In this document: one piece after another, positions 19,609 to 29,307 of the stretch
How the letters are laid out: every line of letters starts with the position of its first letter
Position numbering within the stretch: the first letter of the stretch is position 1
NCBI GenBank assembly: GCA_003665825.1
Contig: QPFY01000013.1
Coordinates: 930,001-994,000 of the forward strand
Direction of reading: 5' to 3'
From: Microbotryum silenes-acaulis
Taxonomy: Eukaryota; Basidiomycota; Microbotryomycetes; Microbotryales; Microbotryaceae
Length of the DNA: 64,000 nt
Notes under the pieces: model-generated
What the model saw: the letters and a program-made list of their open reading frames with translations, nothing else
What the model was told of the DNA's origin: nothing
The model's database searches: none
Made by a program: the position numbers and the translations under genes

Positions 19609-21659
19609 ATGAGCCAGCCATCAACTTCAGACGATCTCGAAGGTTGTAGATTTTCATCACTTACCAAAGACTTTGAACGTCGGTGCTAAGATGCCACAAA
19701 TCCTCCCGCAGCAGCAGCAGCAGCAATCGACGCCGACTCGCAGCTCGAAGTGGGGGAGAGAACCTCGACGCGTCCTTCCGTGCGACGGAGCGCCTCAGCC
19801 GCCGTTACTGCTGTTGTCGTCGCACGACCCTCAACTTCATCACCCTTGACGTCGGACTCATCGTTGTCTGGTCCCGAAGAGACCTCACCCGATGCTTCTG
19901 CGACACCCGTGATGCGCTACCCACTTCGCACTATCTCCACCCAGCCTCTAGCCCCCACAGCCAGCTCAACCAATGTCCGTCGAAAATGGAACGACGAACA
20001 CCATCTCGTTTTGACTCGCTTGGTCAAGGGGTATCAGAAGGCTGGACAGGAAGTCGATTGGGAAGAGGTGGGACGACAGATTGGGAGGAGCACGACGGCG
20101 ACGATCAGCAAATGGAAGAGGTTGGTGCAGACCAAGTCGGTACCCAAGGAAAATGCCAAGTTGCGAGGTGCTGCGTCAAAATCTGCACCGGCGGTCTTGG
20201 AGCCGAGTTTGCCTTCGACTGCGAGCAGCGGTGCGACGGGGTCCCGCAAGAAAGCAAGGGGGAAAACGGAGAAGGAACGACAAACGTCGCTCAAGGAGAC
20301 GAAGAGGACGATTAAGTTGATCACCTCGGATCAGAACACGAGCGCCAAGACTACTACTTCCAAAAGGATCAAGAAACGAGAGGAAGTGCAGGATAAAGGT
20401 GGTGAAGACGAGGAACGTGAGCAAAAGTCCGTCGCAATCAAGACAGAGACCCCTGTGTTCAGCGCCGAGAAGAGCGAGGAGCGTAAGCCAGTCCACCCAC
20501 CATTCGAAGCAGAGAGTGCCAACTTCTTCAAAGGTGAGGCGAAATTGATCCATCTGCTCTGATCGATCATGAACAACTGATGTAGTGTTTCTACAGAGCC
20601 CTTCGTTCCCACCTCGTCGCCCCCTTCATCTTCCCACACGTCGCCGACGTTCCGCCCATGGACGCCTTCCGAAGACTTCAGCCTCGTCTACTCGGTCATC
20701 CTTCGAGGCGAACACTCATGGGATGTGGTGATGAATGAACGCGCCCCCGAAACGCAACATCATCCTCCCTACGCGTCGGATCAGGGGAGGTTGTTGCCTT
20801 CGCTGAGAGAGTGTGGGAGGTCGGTCGATGAGGTGGTCGCTAGGTGGTTTGAAAGTTGGAGGCCGAGGGTCGCCGAGCATGGGAGTGAGTGGGATCAAGT
20901 TACAGACAATCATGAGGACTATCGACTGATGACTCGCCTCTGTTGCACACATGCTTAGATTGTCCCTACACCTCGTCGAGTCCCTCCGCGCAACTTCTCC
21001 CGGACGCGGCTCCGCTGATGTCTCGCGAGCAATCGATCGAACCATCACTAGCTCCAAGGAGGTCCTTCCAGTCGTACGTCTTTTTCAATACACCTCCCCT
21101 CCCTCAGGCACCCGTCGTCTTGTACCACACCGCTCAGGCTCAGCTTCCAGCTCGAGACGAAGCGATGTATCCTTCTCAGCGTCCGATCGACATGTATTAA
21201 CAGATGCCTCTCTCCAGCGCCAGCTACTACCCCATCTCTCGCTCTCCACTCAGCCTCCCACCTCAATCGAGTCCCACGACGCCCAATTTTAGACCCAACC
21301 CCTACCTAAGCCCCCACGGCGCGCAAAACTTCCCCACCCGAAGCCATGACTCGCAAGTGCGTCGTTCTTCCGCCCTGGAGCATGCTCATTACGCAACCTC
21401 GTCGAGCGGTGGCCCCTATCGTGCGCTCTTCGACCTCCACGATCGCCGTTACTCGCACCAACCATTCCAGCCCGAGCTTCGCCGTCCACGCTCGAACACA
21501 TCCCCTACGGGAGCTTTGGCGACGTCCTCGAAGGAGGTCTCGGCGCCGATGGCGGTTGGGAGAGGGGACCTGGCGGGTGCGGAATACGTGGTGGGAGGAG
21601 AAGGGGTGCATCTCTTCCCTTTGCCAGCGAAAGATGAGGAGATGCACCGAGAAAGCTGA
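19609..21659 (+). CDS. SANT-like domain protein B with N-terminal Myb repeat (uncharacterised)
   Basis: Proposed exons 19609-19642, 19691-20533, 20597-20884, 20959-21073 and 21218-21659 give 573 aa. A Myb-like repeat at about residues 105-155 starts RRKWNDEHHLVLTRLVKG and ends with ISKWKRL. A Lys/Glu-rich linker follows, then the block PWTPSEDFSLVYSVILRGE at about residue 310. Downstream are LLPSLRECGRSVDEVVARW and a Pro/Ser/Tyr-rich tail. That second block and the phase-1 intron after it match protein A. The last intron (21074-21217) removes an in-frame TAA; it has a GTACGT donor, ATTAAC branch site and CTCTCTCCAG acceptor. Exon 1 is less certain; an in-frame ATG at 19912 is an alternative. 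Probably nuclear; no function is assigned. Confidence 0.7.
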
Positions 21660-22006
21660 ACTTCAGACGTGTCATGCGCCGGAGCCCCTTGTTCCCCGCG
21701 TCAGGATTCAACTCGGCTCCTCTTCTCAACCTGATCTGCCCATTGTATCATACCATCATCCCTGTTGTTGCGCAATCTGCACTTTTTTTCCGCCTTTCGT
21801 TTTATCAGTCCCAACCTTAGCCCGTCTTCATGTAGCTCTCACCCCCGTATCCTCCACACATCGCACATCTAGTCGTTCTCTTTAGCAGCCTTGCCGACAT
21901 AAAACCAAATTTCAGCTTTCTCACCAATTGCGTTCGCGTTCCTTGTACCTGAACTCGCGAATTGAGCCATTAGATACCAAATAAGATTACACTTACTACC
22001 CAACTT
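21660..22006. other. Convergent 3' region
   Basis: 347 bases between the converging ends of SANT-like gene B and the PEX22-like gene; pyrimidine- and A-rich, with no coding signal. Expected to hold two polyadenylation regions. Confidence 0.5.
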
Positions 22007-22919
22007 TCAACTGCTCAGGAACCCGAAAGCCTTTGCTAACCCCTCTACGCCATCATCCACGTTCAAAATGGACCTTCGTCGACCATTGCCTCCGAAACCT
22101 TGTAAGCCTTTTTGTAGGTCTTGCAACGAGAGTATCGGAGTCGTCATGGATGATGATGTTTTGTTTGGTGTCGTGACGACGAGTTGGTCGACGGTGAGAG
22201 GGAGGAGCAAGATGTAACCGGGGTGCAAAGCTTTACACATATGGATCGGCGAATTGGGTTCCGTATATGGTAGTAAATGAACGAAGCTTGGAATGGAACG
22301 CTGGATGCTCGCAGACGTAAGTGGTAAAATAGGTTGATCTCGATCCGGTTTGGGAATGGGGTAGAGGATGTAGATCGTGGTGATTCCGCCTGCGGAGTGG
22401 GGACGGGAGAGGAGAGAAAGGAGGGAGGAAGTGGGCGCCTTTTGGGGAGGTGCGCCGATGGCGGGAGGGTGGCGTTAGTGGGGTGGCTGTGTGAAGGATT
22501 CTAAGGAAAGGAGAGTACGGTGGCTTACAGAAGGCAGTAGGAGGGCTAGGGTGCCTTTGTAGTCTTTCAGATTGGGCAGGGAAACAGAGGGGGAGGTGCT
22601 CGTAGTTTGATCGGTCGGATGCTGTGTATGGCCAACGCGCACGATCATCAGCTATCCCGATCGCAATGGGGTGAAGCGGCACCTAGCAAGGACAGGAAAC
22701 AAGAGAACATACCTCATCATCCCCCTCCCTCTTCTTACCCTTCCCCTCGGTCGCATTCCCACCCCCGGAGCTCTTACCTTCCGAGTTGGACCGCTCGCCC
22801 GAAGCATCCCATCCGCTCACGACACCGACGACGACCACTCCTACGAAAGCCACCACCGCCGTAGTGAGCCACAAAGTTGGAGACGAGGTGCGCGGCCTCG
22901 AGTTGGGTGTGCGAGGCAT
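22007..22919 (-). CDS. Single-pass membrane protein, possibly PEX22-like peroxin
   Basis: Three exons (22919-22713, 22621-22529, 22438-22007) give 243 aa. Intron 2 has GTAAGC...CACTAAC...AAAAG ends. A short basic N-terminus (MPRTPNSRPRTSSP) precedes one hydrophobic helix (LTTAVVAFVGVVVVGVV, about residues 18-35). A Ser/Lys/Glu linker and a soluble C-terminal domain follow, containing DYKGTLALLLPS, GGITTIYILYP and a late FVHLLPYTEPNSPIHMCKAL. This topology and the alternating beta/alpha pattern recall fungal Pex22, which anchors the ubiquitin-conjugating enzyme Pex4 on the peroxisome for Pex5 recycling. Pex22 is poorly conserved, so the identification is tentative; the gene model itself is better supported. 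Confidence 0.6.
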
Positions 22920-23246
22920 GATTCTGCTTGAAGAGAAGAAGGTGGTGATGAGAGGGAGAGGGAGGGGAGAGGGAGTCAGGGAAACCAAACCGGCTCAAAG
23001 TGGTCGCCGGGTTGGAGGCCGTCTGGGGGGGCCGAGCGGGTCACGTGCTCGCAACGGCCGCTGTCGTTCGCCGCCAAGGGCGGGTGAGGGCAGCAGGGGT
23101 GCGAAGGCAGGCGAAGGACTGGCGAAGGAGAGCGAAGGCGGTCGGGAGGGCGCGCAGAACGAGACGGAGCAAGGATTGCGTCCCTTCTTGCTTCCTACCT
23201 GGGTTTGTCCTTCTTCATCCACACAACCCACACTCCTCGGGTGACC
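22920..23246. promoter_or_regulatory. Divergent promoter region
   Basis: 327 bases between the divergent starts of the PEX22-like gene and the probable mitochondrial protein. It is strongly purine-biased on the plus strand (repeated GAGAGGGAG and GCGAAGG units). No defined site was recognised. Confidence 0.45.
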
Positions 23247-24420
23247 ATGTTCGCATCCACCGGCAAACGTGTGCTCTCATCAGCCACTACACCATGGCTC
23301 ACGACCCGCCTCCCCCTGCTTCCGTCCTGTCCGTACTCCTCCGCACGCCCCTCTCATCCCTCCCTTCATCGAGTGTTCTCCACCACGGTCTCTTACCGCA
23401 ACGCCCCCAATCCACACCTCACCGCCCTCCTCCGACGCGGACCAAAGCCTACGCCGTCCTCCACCGCGCCAAGAGTGCGCCGTCTGCGCTCGCCTTACAA
23501 GCTCTCGATGTACTCGACTCCGAACCACACGATGATCACGCTCTCCACCCAAGCCTCGACGATCTCTCAATTCCTCGACCGTAGCCACGAACCTACGAGA
23601 GAAGAAGTGAATCAATCCTTGACGGTGCTCACACTAACGACCCGAATGCACGCAACTTCGCGTTTGCCTAAAGGCAGTCGTAAGAGTGATCTAGGGCGCA
23701 GATTGGGTCCGGAAGGGGTCGGCGAGCAAGCGCAAGAGATCAGTGTCTTGATGTTGCACAAGATTAAATCGATGCTCAAAGTCGAGGTCCAAGAAGTTCA
23801 AGCAATAAAACCTGATCCCACTGCCGAGCTCGCGGCTGCCCGGGGACTTGACCCGCGTATCATCGGTTCGACCCGATACCCTTGGCCTAGACCTACATCG
23901 ATCAAGATGGAATATAGGGGGAAAGGGCCGGGCAGGAAGGCGTTCTATGCTGTCTTTACCGGGCCGGAAGGACAAGGATTGCAGGAATTGGTCGAGGGGG
24001 TGGAGGATGACGTGAGTTCGACTGCGGCTGGAGCTTCGGGATCGGGCCTTGATCGGTGTCGAGCGCTAATGTTTTGAGAATGTGGTGGTGGCGTGGGATC
24101 GATTTAGTTGCCCAAAAGGGACAAAGGCTTGTTCCCTAAGAAGAGGATGTGCGTACCGATTCCTGGAATTATGCACCGTTACTCCCCGTTCGGAGGAAAA
24201 GAAAGGCGCCCCCAGCACTGATCCTCCACTTTTCAATCTGGTTTTCCCGAACAGTCATCTCCTCCGTGAACAAGAAGCAAGACGGATCAAGGAACAGAAA
24301 GAGGATGATGAGGCGATGGCGATGGCGATGGAAAAGAAGTCAAACAGGTTTGACAGGGAAGAATCACGGACGAACGAGGGTTCAACGGGTCGAAGCGAGA
24401 GATCAGGAGGGAGGCGCTAG
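23247..24420 (+). CDS. Probable mitochondrial protein of unknown function
   Basis: Exons 23247-24011, 24108-24148 (41 nt) and 24255-24420 give 323 aa. The N-terminus is rich in Arg, Ser and Thr with no acidic residue, and contains HRVFSTTVSYRNA, a typical matrix-presequence cleavage context, so import into mitochondria is likely. The middle part has a helical stretch (EEVNQSLTVLTLTTRMHATS, then AQEISVLMLHKIKSMLKVEV). The C-terminus is a charged helix (LLREQEARRIKEQKEDDE) with a Lys/Arg-rich end. The size, presequence and basic tail would fit an accessory mitoribosomal or RNA-binding protein, but no family motif was recognised. The joins GVEDD/LPKRDKG and PKKR/IHLLREQ keep frame. Confidence 0.7.
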
Positions 24421-24596
24421 GAGTGCCAGGTTTGTACGATTATGCACTGAGGCAATGTTTGCAAAGGATAAATGAATCAAGAACACGGCTTCTTTACATC
24501 CATTACGCACCGCCAGAAGTTTGAACGTTCCCTTACGCCTCCAACTGATCCCATAAGAACAAGTTGGAAAAATCAGTTCCGCGTGACGCTCTCCTC

Positions 24597-27087
24597 TCAC
24601 TCAATCTCTCCCTCTCCCCTTCGAGAACAACTCACATAGGAAAGCGGCACCAACCCTTTCCTCCCCTCCTTCCACACCTCTGCCCACCCTTCCCCTGCAT
24701 TCCTCCCTACGTCAGCCGTCAACTCCAGTTGTTCGCCCTGCTCGAACGAATGTTCTTCGCTTGTCTGCGCTGCATAGGCGTAAAGCGCCGTGACGAGCTC
24801 CCCACGACCTCCACGACCTCCACGACCTCCATTCCCGCTCGGCACCGTCGTTGAAGATGTCGTCCCCTCGACCATCGTCAAATAACTCTCCGGCACCAAA
24901 CCCTGCCTGCCATCCCTCGTCCGAACTTTCACCCACCCCGCCTCATCAACTCCCTCAACCACCTCGACGGGATCGCCTTCTTGGACGGAGAGTTCGAACG
25001 CCGTTTGGGCGGCGTAGGCGTAGGCCATACTTGCTGAAGGCGTTGTAGATGAGGTTGTGGCTGTGGTAGAGGTGTAGGGTGTGGAAGATGATGTGATGGG
25101 TGGTGGAAGGGTCCTCTTCGGTGGTCCGGCGCTCATTACTGAGTTTGTCGCGATCGACTCGGTCCGACTGGTCGTCCTTTCCAAACCCGTTGACGACTCC
25201 GTACTCGTCGAAAGTATTGATGCATTCCCCATCGACAATCTCGAGCTCCTACTCCCACCCACAGCACCACCACCATCCATCCCACACCCACCCGGAACCT
25301 TCAACTCACACTTTTGATGCACATTCTTCCCGCACGTCTTGCAACTCAAACCCTTTCCCCAGACCGAGTGTCCACAGACTGCACAGGCGGAAGGCGTGAC
25401 GAAAGAATGGGATTTGAAGTCGTGTGCTTTCAAGGTGGTGGTCGAGAGATCGCCCAAGGCCTCGGTGAGGAGGCGGATTTCGGCTTGGAGATGGGCCTGT
25501 TGGATTTGTAAGAGGGTCGTTTCCCGGGTCGCTTCAAAGTAGTTCTAAGTGTGGGACATAGAGGTTAGCCTGGAGCTTCCTGAACAAAACATGTCTCTTC
25601 GTAAACTCACCTCCAGTACGGCCCCCGCGTCCCCCAACTTCGGATCCCTCCCATACGCATCGGCCAACTGACTCAATCCCTCGATCTCCCTCTTCTTCGC
25701 CTCTATCCCGGGTCCCAGCTCCCCCAACCTCGCCTCATCCTTCATCTTGACATTCAACAGAAAAGTGACCGAGCCGTCGCCGAGGTCGAAAGCGTCCGTA
25801 TCGTGCCAAATAGGGCATTCCTCCCACTTCAGCAAAGGGGGTAATTCCCATCCCAGGCTCCGGTCGCGTTGGTGTCGTTCGACGAACCTCGTCTGTTCTT
25901 GATCGGCTCGGATCTCCTCCACGACCGTTTTGGCGTTATCCAAATTCGCTTCGATCGTCCTCAACGAGGCCCGTTCGACTTCAACGACGTCCAACAAATT
26001 GGCTTTGAAAGCCTCCAAAGCGACCCTTTCAATCCTCTGAAAGCCATCATGCAACGCCGGTAAATCGACCTTGTACAGCCTCTCGTTCGCCTCGTTCGCC
26101 AATTGCGTATCCAAAAGATAACGATCCTTCGCGATCCCCATCTCTTCCAAGGCGACGAAGTAGGCTTTCTCGTATTTGTCCGTGTTGGATTTGCCTGAGG
26201 CTTTTTTAGCTCGAGCGGCTTCGAGGTTCTCGCAGGCGGTGAAATAGGTCGAACGTGCTTTCTCGCGGTTCGAAAAGGTCTGATCGCGTTCGGCGAGCAA
26301 TTTACTCGCGAAAGCTTCTTGCTGAGGGGAGGGGCCAAGGTTTCGGAAGTACCGAAATGTTCAGCTTCTCAGATCCTCTAGATCAATGAAATGTTCTCAT
26401 GTGACCAACCTTTTTCCTCCCCTTCTCCAACCTATTGCCCAATTCCTCCGCCTTCCTGCCCAATCCAACCGGTCCTATACCCCCACCTCCTCCAACCGCC
26501 ACTCCCCCTCTATCCAACCTATCCCCCAACCCGAACTTTTCCCTAACTTTCAAGTCCTCCGCTTCCAAGAACCCACTCCAAGCTTTCTCCAAGCCGGAGA
26601 ATTGCTCGGAACCGGGTCCGGAACGGGTCGAGGATTCGAGCGCAACGGCCTGGCGTAGCTTGCCGAGATGGGAGGATAGTTTGGTCGAGTAATCCCTTTC
26701 GAGTCTGGGGATCGAAGACGAAGGTACGATGAGCTTTGACTATCTCGCGTTGCGGACGATGGCTATCGAGCGAAAGCTCCTGCCACAAGTGGGGAGGGGG
26801 GACGGACATCCCGTTTCTCACTCGTACAGCGTAGACAAAGTACTCACTGAGCTCGACTAGCAAGATAACTCGACAGCGACGGCAAAAGCGCGATCCACGC
26901 CTCCGTATGCGCGTTGACGAGCGGGATAGAATCCGGCAGACTGGGCGCGGTGAACCCCAAGTCGAAGAGGGGGAGCGCATACACGTCATCGTCGTCGAGG
27001 GAGGAATCAGCTCCAGTGCGTTTGAAGGTCGAAGCTAAGCAGACAAGGATTTACTGACCTCGCTCCGTAGGAAAGAGGGGTTGACAT
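24597..27087 (-). CDS. BZZ1: BZZ1-like F-BAR, C1 and double SH3 protein
   Basis: Exons 27087-27059 (29 nt), 26940-26848, 26704-26410, 26321-25611 and 25496-24597 give 675 aa. The N-terminus reads SYGASLPDSIPLVNAHTE, then LERDYSTKL, the F-BAR membrane-bending domain (to about residue 375). A cysteine-rich C1-type zinc domain follows (HSFVTPSACAVCGHSVWG, CKTCGKNVHQKC), then two SH3 domains (AYAAQTAFELSVQEGDPVEV; ALYAYAAQTSEEHSFEQGE). Bzz1 links Las17/WASP and type I myosin to Arp2/3-driven actin assembly at endocytic sites. Oddity: an acceptor 49 nt earlier (exon start 25545) would add the family-like segment NYFEATRETTLLQIQ but shifts the frame at CAAACAG (about 25497-25503). The in-frame acceptor is used here. 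Confidence 0.85.
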
Positions 27088-28206
27088 GTTGCTTTTCAGG
27101 CTTAGTCCCCGTTCCTGTCCGATGACACTTGAGGTCCAAGGAGATGCGATAGAGGAGGTGGGACGGAACACAGCCTGGAAACGCTCGGCCCCCGATTCGG
27201 ACCCAAGAGCGTCGCGGGGCAGTCGGTCGGCTCGGCGTGCTTTGTTTCCTGGGTGTCCGGAGCTGGCCCAGTCGGTTAAAGTTGTCGGGAGGTTCAAATT
27301 CGCCCTCAACCTCTGTAAGGTTTAGTTTCCTAGCTGAAACTGAACACCTCAGGAGCGTGAGCGTGAACTGATTTATAATACACGGAATCAGCTTGTGATT
27401 ACGAAAGAGCTTCGTAGCCTCCCAGCCAACCTCGCACTCCTAAGAAGCACAGCCCGCGCCGGATCCCCTCAGCTTTCGGTAATCGTCTGGCGTTTCGAGG
27501 GGCCAGGCGTGGCTCTGCCTCGCAGGGCTGCAAGGTGGCCGTGTGTTGCTCTATTGGTGTACATCCAAGTCCCAGTGGCGTACTTGTTCACTCTCTCATG
27601 GCTCCGAGCTTTGGATGCTGCTTCCAAGCTTGTCATTGATCACATGCACGACTTTCCGTGCACCGAAACGATCTCCTGTCCAGTACGACCGCGGAAGCGA
27701 GGCGCGGCGAGCAGTCGCATGAGTTCCGAGTCCGGAACCGGTTACACTGGTGCAGCCGACGCCTTTCATTTCGCCGTCTTCTGACAAGGCGTGGCAGGGT
27801 AGCAGTTTCAGATAGTCAACTCCGGCTGTGGAACCCGACATACCCGGGAAAGCTTGGCTTGGTGTCTCCTCGTCCGGATCCGTTTCGAGGGGATCGGCGA
27901 AGTCGACACCGCACTGCTTTTGCCTCATTTCGGTCACGGGACCCTAACCTGCCTCTCCAGAGCTCCGGAACATCGCTCATTCCTCGCGAGGCGGTGTCGC
28001 TGACTTGTTCGGTGCTTCAGAGGCAAGTTTGCTCGACAGGAGACAGCGCTTTGCACGGCATTCTACCGCATTCTTCCGCACACCTCGGCCGAGCCGACAT
28101 GTCAGACGACATCAAATCGGGCACACGCTCCCTCTTGACTTCTTTCCCATCCCTCTACCCTCAGATCTTGTTACTTTCGCCAACAACAATCATTGCTCGA
28201 ACCGAC
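27088..28206. promoter_or_regulatory. Divergent intergenic region BZZ1 / secreted peptide
   Basis: 1.1 kb between two divergent starts. Open stretches (for example 27596-27937 on the minus strand) carry no recognisable motif. An A-box-like and a B-box-like sequence lie at 27264-27275 and 27291-27301 but do not form a tRNA. The long upstream space would suit a regulated secreted-protein gene. Confidence 0.4.
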
Positions 28207-28742
28207 ATGCGCTCATCGTTCCGCATCGCCTCCCTCGTCGTCGCGGCTTTGGCTAGTACGGTCTTGGCCTCTTTCGTGTCGAAGGACGGAACCCAGTAAC
28301 GAACCTTTTCCCCCATGAGTATCCTCTTACCAGCTTAGCAAAGCGACTGAAGCAGAGTGTGACACGTTTTGACAGATACTGCACGAGCCTAAACGACAAG
28401 TGCAAGTACGTACCAGCGCCAAGACTCGATTTATCAACTGAAGGTCATTTACAGCACGAAAGCCATGAACTGATCTTAAGTCTTTCCCGACCCCAGCATA
28501 TGCATAGCCGGCTGTGAACCGTGAGTGCGCTTTATTGAAGCTCGTCGCTGCCAGTTGTTTCCTTTGAACGCTCAACTTGGCATTTTCGCGATGGCCATCC
28601 TAGTTTCGATAACCCCAACTACCAACCTTGTGTTCTCAAGTACTGCAAGGGGCCGAACAGATACTGTACTATATATCAGGCCCAGTCGAAGAACGCTGCC
28701 GCCTGTATGAAAAGCTTGGCAGGGAGTAGCGTAGCGGGGTGA
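28207..28742 (+). CDS. Small secreted cysteine-rich protein (8 Cys)
   Basis: Four exons (28207-28295, 28376-28405, 28497-28520, 28604-28742) give 93 aa. Exons 2 and 3 are only 30 and 24 nt. The N-terminus MRSSFRIASLVVAALASTVL is a clear signal peptide with cleavage likely after Ala. The mature part of about 70 residues has eight cysteines in the order YCTS, KCKN, ICIAGCE, PCVLKYCKG, RYCTI, ACMKS, enough for four disulphides. No Cys doublet is present, so it is not a hydrophobin; no Cys-rich family (CFEM, LysM) is recognised. Size, export signal and cysteine count fit an effector-like or cell-surface peptide. All joins keep frame and place cysteines regularly, which supports the model despite the tiny exons. 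The stop GGGTGA is reached whether or not the GTGAGT there is used as a donor. Confidence 0.75.
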
Positions 28743-29307
28743 GTCATCTTCGAGTCGCCGGACGACAATTGTCTCGGTGTGCTGCTGACCAGATGAAGTG
28801 CTACGATGAACCTCTAGCTGCCGGGCGGCGCTTCCGGATTGCTACTAGCCTCCGTATTCGCAGAGCGACAGCAGCGTGAACACGCAGAGACCCTCGCGCC
28901 TGAAGTCCCTTATAGCCATAGGGGTTTTTTTTTGCCGTGTGTGGCAAGGATGAATCGAATCCCATTTTGCCCAAGTTCAAGCCAAATCCACCCACCCACA
29001 TTCTTCCACAAAGACTCTCTCTCTTTTCCGACGTATCGCTCTACCCGCCCGAACATCAGGTCATTTAATCGAACAACTTCCCGCACAGCGTCTTTCTTGA
29101 ATTACGCTCCTTCCCCACCCAACACTCTACTCTACCCAGCGACTACCTTTCTCATCCACCCCACCATCTTCTCCGCGTCCACTGCCACCCAAAGATTCAT
29201 TTTTGTACGGGGAGCAAAGATGAAAACTTTTCATGAGCTGTGTTCGGGGGTTCCCCCCGTCCCGTCCCGTGCTCATCCCCCCTCCCCTCGACTCTTTTTT
29301 TCCCACC
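28743..29307. other. Convergent 3' region
   Basis: 565 bases between the converging secreted-peptide gene and PHO88. It includes a T9 run at 28923-28931 and pyrimidine-rich sequence. No gene is supported. Confidence 0.45.

Noticed and set aside
21198..21200. In-frame TAA in SANT-like gene B as a nonsense mutation or readthrough site
   Set aside because: A well-formed intron (21074-21217) containing this TAA in its branch site explains it better.
27264..27301. A-box-like (TGGCCCAGTCGG) and B-box-like (GGTTCAAATTC) pair resembling a tRNA gene
   Set aside because: Only 15 bases lie between them, with no room for an anticodon arm, and the flanks do not form an acceptor stem.
27658..28299. 213-codon plus-strand frame ending at the secreted peptide
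   Set aside because: Its last 30 codons are the true signal-peptide exon; the upstream part is promoter sequence with no motif and would bury the signal peptide.
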